Assembly: GCA_964369265.1 (NCBI GenBank)
Contig: CAYJEV010000080.1
Coordinates: 1-7,653 of the forward strand
DNA from: DAMCAP01 sp964369265
GTDB taxonomy: Bacteria > Bacillota > Clostridia > Oscillospirales > Ruminococcaceae
Direction: 5' to 3'
Length of the DNA: 7,653 bases
The position numbers were made by a program, and so were the translations under genes. Positions 4,740 to 7,653 of this stretch are shown here, one piece after another. The notes below the pieces were generated by a model, which was not told the DNA's origin, ran no database searches, and saw only the letters and a program-made list of their open reading frames with translations. The number at the start of each line of letters is the position of its first letter. Position 1 is the first letter of the stretch.

Positions 4740-5900
4740 ATGGATTTTAAAAAAATAGCAATGGAGCAACAAGATTATGCTGTTAGTATGCGTAGGGAGT
4801 TTCACCAACACCCTGAAATAACAGGAGAAGAAGTTTGGACTAGTGGAAGAATAGCCGAGGAACTCGAAAAAATGGGCATACCTTACGAAAGAGTTAACGA
4901 GCTTAATGTTGTTGGCTTAATCGATACAAAAAGAACAGGCAAAACTATTGCAATTCGTGCCGATATTGATGCCCTTCCAATGCAACAAGAAAATGATGTG
5001 CCTTATAAATCTAAAATAGATGGCAAAATGCACTCATGCGGACACGACGCACACGCAGCCATCCTCCTAGCAACTGCAAAAGCTCTTATCGCAAACCTAG
5101 AGCATTACTCTGGCAAGATTTATCTATGCTTCCAGTATGGCGAAGAAAGAGGAGTTGGAGCTGCTGAAATAGTCGAGCACCTAAAAGAAAAGGGCGGAGT
5201 TGACCATGTGTTCGCTGTGCATGTTTCCCCTCTGCTTCCAACAGGAGCTATCTTTATGAAAGATAAGGGACTCTTCGCCGGAACTGCTGCCTTTGAAATT
5301 ATAGTGACAGGTAAAGGTGGGCATGGCTCTCAACCACATACTGCAATTGACCCAATTAAACCACTATGCGAGATTATCCCTCGAATTGCAGCTCTGCCAG
5401 TTAATCGCATTAACACTTTCGACCCTGTTGTTATTAGCCCTTGCACCTTTAATTCAGGCACAGCAACAAACATAATCCCAGAAACAGCAACTTCAACAGG
5501 CACAATTCGTTTCTTCTCATATGAAGCTTTCGACAAAGTGACAGAATGCATTGACAGCATTGTTAAATCAATCGCCGAATCATATGGGGCAAAGGGCGAA
5601 TTTAAGCTACTAAAAAGAGGCGTTGGAGTTCCTCCAATTATAAATAGTGTTTCTGCAAATGCTGTTGGTAAAGAAGCAGCTGAAGAGGCTGGACTAAAAG
5701 TTATAACAGGCGATCCTTTCATGGGCTCAGACAACTACTCTTTATTTGTTGAGGCTTTTGATGGATTTTATGCAATGTTAGGTCTTGGCTATCCTGGCAA
5801 ACCTGTTGCACACCATAACCCTCACTTTGATCTTGACGAGGCTGGTTTTTATAAGGGTGTGGAATTTTTCCTAAGATGTGCCGACAAGTTCCTTAAATAA
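4740..5900 (+). CDS. M20D-family metallo-amidohydrolase (N-acyl amino acid / hippurate hydrolase-like)
   Basis: This 386-residue cytosolic enzyme (no signal peptide) belongs to the M20 dinuclear-metal peptidase superfamily, subfamily D. The family hydrolyses amide bonds of N-acylated amino acids and similar conjugates. Landmarks in order: RREFHQHPE (18-26); ADIDALP (74-80); the metal-binding HSCGHDAH at 98-105 with Cys100 and His102; QYGEE at 132-136 carrying the catalytic Glu pair (the usual text is Q-P-A-E-E); VH at 160-161; GKGGHGSQPH at 191-200 in the dimerisation/lid domain; FNSGTATNIIP at 237-247; and HHNPHFDLDE at 358-367 with the C-terminal ligand His. The common G-S-E-D-F-S motif reads GSDNYS (329-334), a conservative but unusual change. 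Length is typical of the family. Substrate cannot be read from sequence: aminoacylase, hippuricase and N-acetyl-diaminopimelate deacetylase-like activities are all possible. It is the first gene of a two-gene operon. Confidence 0.93.
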   Translation: MDFKKIAMEQQDYAVSMRREFHQHPEITGEEVWTSGRIAEELEKMGIPYERVNELNVVGLIDTKRTGKTIAIRADIDALPMQQENDVPYKSKIDGKMHSCGHDAHAAILLATAKALIANLEHYSGKIYLCFQYGEERGVGAAEIVEHLKEKGGVDHVFAVHVSPLLPTGAIFMKDKGLFAGTAAFEIIVTGKGGHGSQPHTAIDPIKPLCEIIPRIAALPVNRINTFDPVVISPCTFNSGTATNIIPETATSTGTIRFFSYEAFDKVTECIDSIVKSIAESYGAKGEFKLLKRGVGVPPIINSVSANAVGKEAAEEAGLKVITGDPFMGSDNYSLFVEAFDGFYAMLGLGYPGKPVAHHNPHFDLDEAGFYKGVEFFLRCADKFLK

Positions 5901-5903
5901 ACT

Positions 5904-7298
5904 ATGATAAAAAAGACTATACTTATTGGCCTATTGACACTTTGTGTGTTTTTGGTTGGTTGCGAAGATGATGGGATAGACAACGAGTTTTTGTATATAT
6001 TTTCAGATGGCACAACCGAATTTATAGGGGATACTCATTATATGATGGCAGGGAAGGATAGCAACTTCCAAACCGAAATTGCTGGAACAGACCTAACTGT
6101 TAGATATGAGAAAATAGAAGAGGGCGAAGATAACGGCTACTGGGCGCTTAACTTTTATGATGAAAATAAACAGCCTATATATAATCTTCCAGCAAATCCT
6201 GAAAGCTACTATATCTCATATGATAGCGAGAAACTGTATATATGGCTAGCTGATTGGAACCAAACAAGCTTTAGCCTTCCAACAAACGCATATTATATGA
6301 ATGACGGACTAAGTTCTGGCGAGCTTTATATAGTTGACAGTCTAACTGGCGAGCTAATTTCGGAGCATAAAACAGGGGAAGACGAGCTGTTTTTAACTGC
6401 GAAAGATGGGAAAAGCTATTATTATCATAGAGGCTATCTTGAAGAGCAGGGCGCTCTTTGGTGGAAAAAGCCAGCAAATGCAACTGTTTATTATAGAGAG
6501 GATGAAAGCTTTAACAAGGCTCATTTACTGCATAGCTTTGAGTTTGATGGAAGCTATCATAAAACAACACTAAAACCTAGCGAAGTATTGGGTGTTGGAG
6601 TGTGGAATTATGAGGGCGGTTTTAGCAATGAGGAAGTTATTTCTTTTGAGGTGCTGGAGGATAGCATTGATGTGTCTTTAGAAATGTTGCTAGTTGGCGA
6701 AGAGAGCCATCGTGTAAAAATATGGACGACAAGCATTCCATTTGATTTAAGCTCAGAAACGAGCTTTGCAGAGCATGAAACTGCAATTAAATTTAAGCCA
6801 AGCGAAGGCGAGAGATATATTGCTGATAATATTAGTATAGCTATAGATGATAGGCTGATGTACTATCCTGAAACTGATGTGTTTATTAGCGAGGGCGACA
6901 GCTTGGGGGTGTACAGGATAAATGTGGTGAAGGAGTTTGCTCCGATTGAAAATGAGCCAGCTGACAGCATTTATAGAACGTCTTCTATGATTTTTGGTCA
7001 AATACTTAATATTAATCATGATGGTATTAGCTCCCAGAAACGTTATAATAACGACTCTAATTATGGGCTGTACTTAAAAGAGCTCCAAACGGATAGTGGC
7101 GAGGTTATCAAATATAATTTAGTGCCAAAGACCAACACCGAATATGAGCTTTCGGAGGGTGTGCATGCTTATGTGTTTTTTGAGAGCCAAAGCGATTTTG
7201 TTTATATAGAAATTGAAAGCTATTACGATCCTTCTGTTGCGAATGTTGAAGAGATATATGGAATATTGGATGAAATGGTGCATTCGATGTTGGACTAA
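5904..7298 (+). CDS. Lipoprotein of unknown function
   Basis: This is a 464-residue predicted lipoprotein: basic start (MIKK), hydrophobic core (5-18) and lipobox LVGC with the modified Cys20, followed by an acidic spacer (EDDGIDNE). The mature part is rich in Tyr, Ser, Asp and Glu with alternating hydrophobic residues, which suggests mostly beta structure. A stretch like VDSLTGELI (144-152) followed by ELFLTAKDGKSYYYH (161-175) resembles one blade of a beta-propeller, but I cannot count repeated blades. I recognise no enzyme motif. It starts 3 bases after the amidohydrolase stop and has no evident Shine-Dalgarno (upstream text CCTTAAATAAACT), so translational coupling is likely. Its stop is within about 5 bases of the right inverted repeat. 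The pairing suggests a surface partner of the upstream enzyme, which is inference from position only. Confidence 0.85.
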   Translation: MIKKTILIGLLTLCVFLVGCEDDGIDNEFLYIFSDGTTEFIGDTHYMMAGKDSNFQTEIAGTDLTVRYEKIEEGEDNGYWALNFYDENKQPIYNLPANPESYYISYDSEKLYIWLADWNQTSFSLPTNAYYMNDGLSSGELYIVDSLTGELISEHKTGEDELFLTAKDGKSYYYHRGYLEEQGALWWKKPANATVYYREDESFNKAHLLHSFEFDGSYHKTTLKPSEVLGVGVWNYEGGFSNEEVISFEVLEDSIDVSLEMLLVGEESHRVKIWTTSIPFDLSSETSFAEHETAIKFKPSEGERYIADNISIAIDDRLMYYPETDVFISEGDSLGVYRINVVKEFAPIENEPADSIYRTSSMIFGQILNINHDGISSQKRYNNDSNYGLYLKELQTDSGEVIKYNLVPKTNTEYELSEGVHAYVFFESQSDFVYIEIESYYDPSVANVEEIYGILDEMVHSMLD

Positions 7299-7301
7299 TG
7301 A

Positions 7302-7628
7302 CTAAGGGATTTCGCAGTAAACTTTGAGTGTTCCGCTAGGTAGAGTAAAAGTTTTGCTAAATTTTTTTCAAAAAATTTCAGCATCAAAGGGCTGCCCCTT
7401 TGGCGCTCACCGCAGTGAGCGAAATTCTAAAAAAAGAAACTTAACAGCTTTCACATCAAAAAACAATACAGGCACAAAAACTAAACATTAACAACTAAAG
7501 TTGGAGTGACGACAGGGTGAAAGCTTAACCAAACCATAAACAGAGGAACGTACTATCCGAACCCACCCATCAAGGCAGCAAAGCGGACCCTTGATGGCAA
7601 AAAACCAGAGGATTAGCGAAAAACTAAA
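7302..7628 (-). repeat. Long structured repeat body, right (inverted) copy
   Basis: Read on the minus strand this matches 4325-4640 from its start (AATCCTCTGG) to its end (GGAACACT-AAAGTTTA). All main hairpins are kept: CCATCAAGG/CCTTGATGG (7567-7575 with 7589-7597), AGCTTTCAC/GTGAAAGCT (7446-7454 with 7517-7525), CAAC/GTTG (7492-7495 with 7500-7503), CGCTCAC/GTGAGCG (7404-7410 with 7415-7421), CAAAGGG/CCCTTTG (7385-7391 with 7396-7402) and the A/T hairpin (7355-7383). It starts directly behind the lipoprotein stop codon, so these hairpins will form the 3' end of the operon transcript. Confidence 0.85.
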
Positions 7629-7630
7629 AT

Positions 7631-7652
7631 GGCGACTAATAGTCGCCGCTAC
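7631..7652 (-). repeat. REP-like palindrome B3 with GTAG foot at the window edge
   Basis: On the minus strand GTAG (7652-7649), one C, then the perfect 8-bp stem formed by 7640-7647 and 7631-7638 around one base. It is the inverted counterpart of B1/B2 and lies at the same side of the body as in the left copy. More of the unit probably continues beyond the window. Confidence 0.6.
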
Positions 7653-7653
7653 A

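Noticed and set aside
5330..5734. 134-codon minus-strand frame
   Set aside because: It is antisense within the conserved amidohydrolase gene, with no ribosome binding site or recognisable product.
6271..7019. Two minus-strand frames (70 and 88 codons)
   Set aside because: They are antisense shadows inside the lipoprotein gene with no start signals.

Overview
The window is AT-rich and carries compact genes with strong AGGAGG-type ribosome binding sites, sigma-A-like promoters, a TTG start and a Gram-positive-style lipoprotein. It also holds a membrane-anchored protein with a BofC-like C-terminal domain, a domain found in spore-forming Firmicutes. Together these point to a bacterium of the class Clostridia. 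No marker here gives a genus.

Layout, left to right. At 19-51 lies the terminator of an upstream + strand gene. At about 77-427 (+) is a YbaN/DUF454-type small membrane protein that has no ordinary start codon in front of its conserved N-terminus. At 480-830 (-) is the anchored BofC-C protein. At 1052-3271 (+) is a complete bifunctional class A penicillin-binding protein (glycosyltransferase plus transpeptidase) started by TTG. At 3331-3360 is a perfect hairpin terminator shared with the convergent small coiled-coil protein at 3368-3673 (-). From 3674 to 4739 there is over 1 kb without a gene, mostly filled by structured repeats. At 4740-5900 (+) is an M20D-type metallo-amidohydrolase, followed after 3 bases by a lipoprotein of unknown function (5904-7298, +). 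From about 7302 to the window end the long repeat of 4325-4640 returns in inverted orientation.

How the genes relate: the penicillin-binding protein builds and cross-links peptidoglycan outside the membrane. The amidohydrolase/lipoprotein pair looks like a two-gene operon driven by one clear promoter (4682-4710), with a cytosolic enzyme and a surface-anchored partner. The other genes look like independent housekeeping or hypothetical genes.

The most interesting part is the repeat system. It has two layers. The first is short GC-rich palindromes whose foot carries a GTAG tetranucleotide, arranged head-to-head in two tandem units of about 133 bp. This is the arrangement known for REP/BIME elements mobilised by TnpA-REP (RAYT) transposases. 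The second is a roughly 320-bp multi-hairpin body present twice in inverted orientation around the operon. Paired base changes between the two body copies preserve at least one stem, and probably a second, which suggests selection on the structure. No transposase is present in the window, so these would be non-autonomous.
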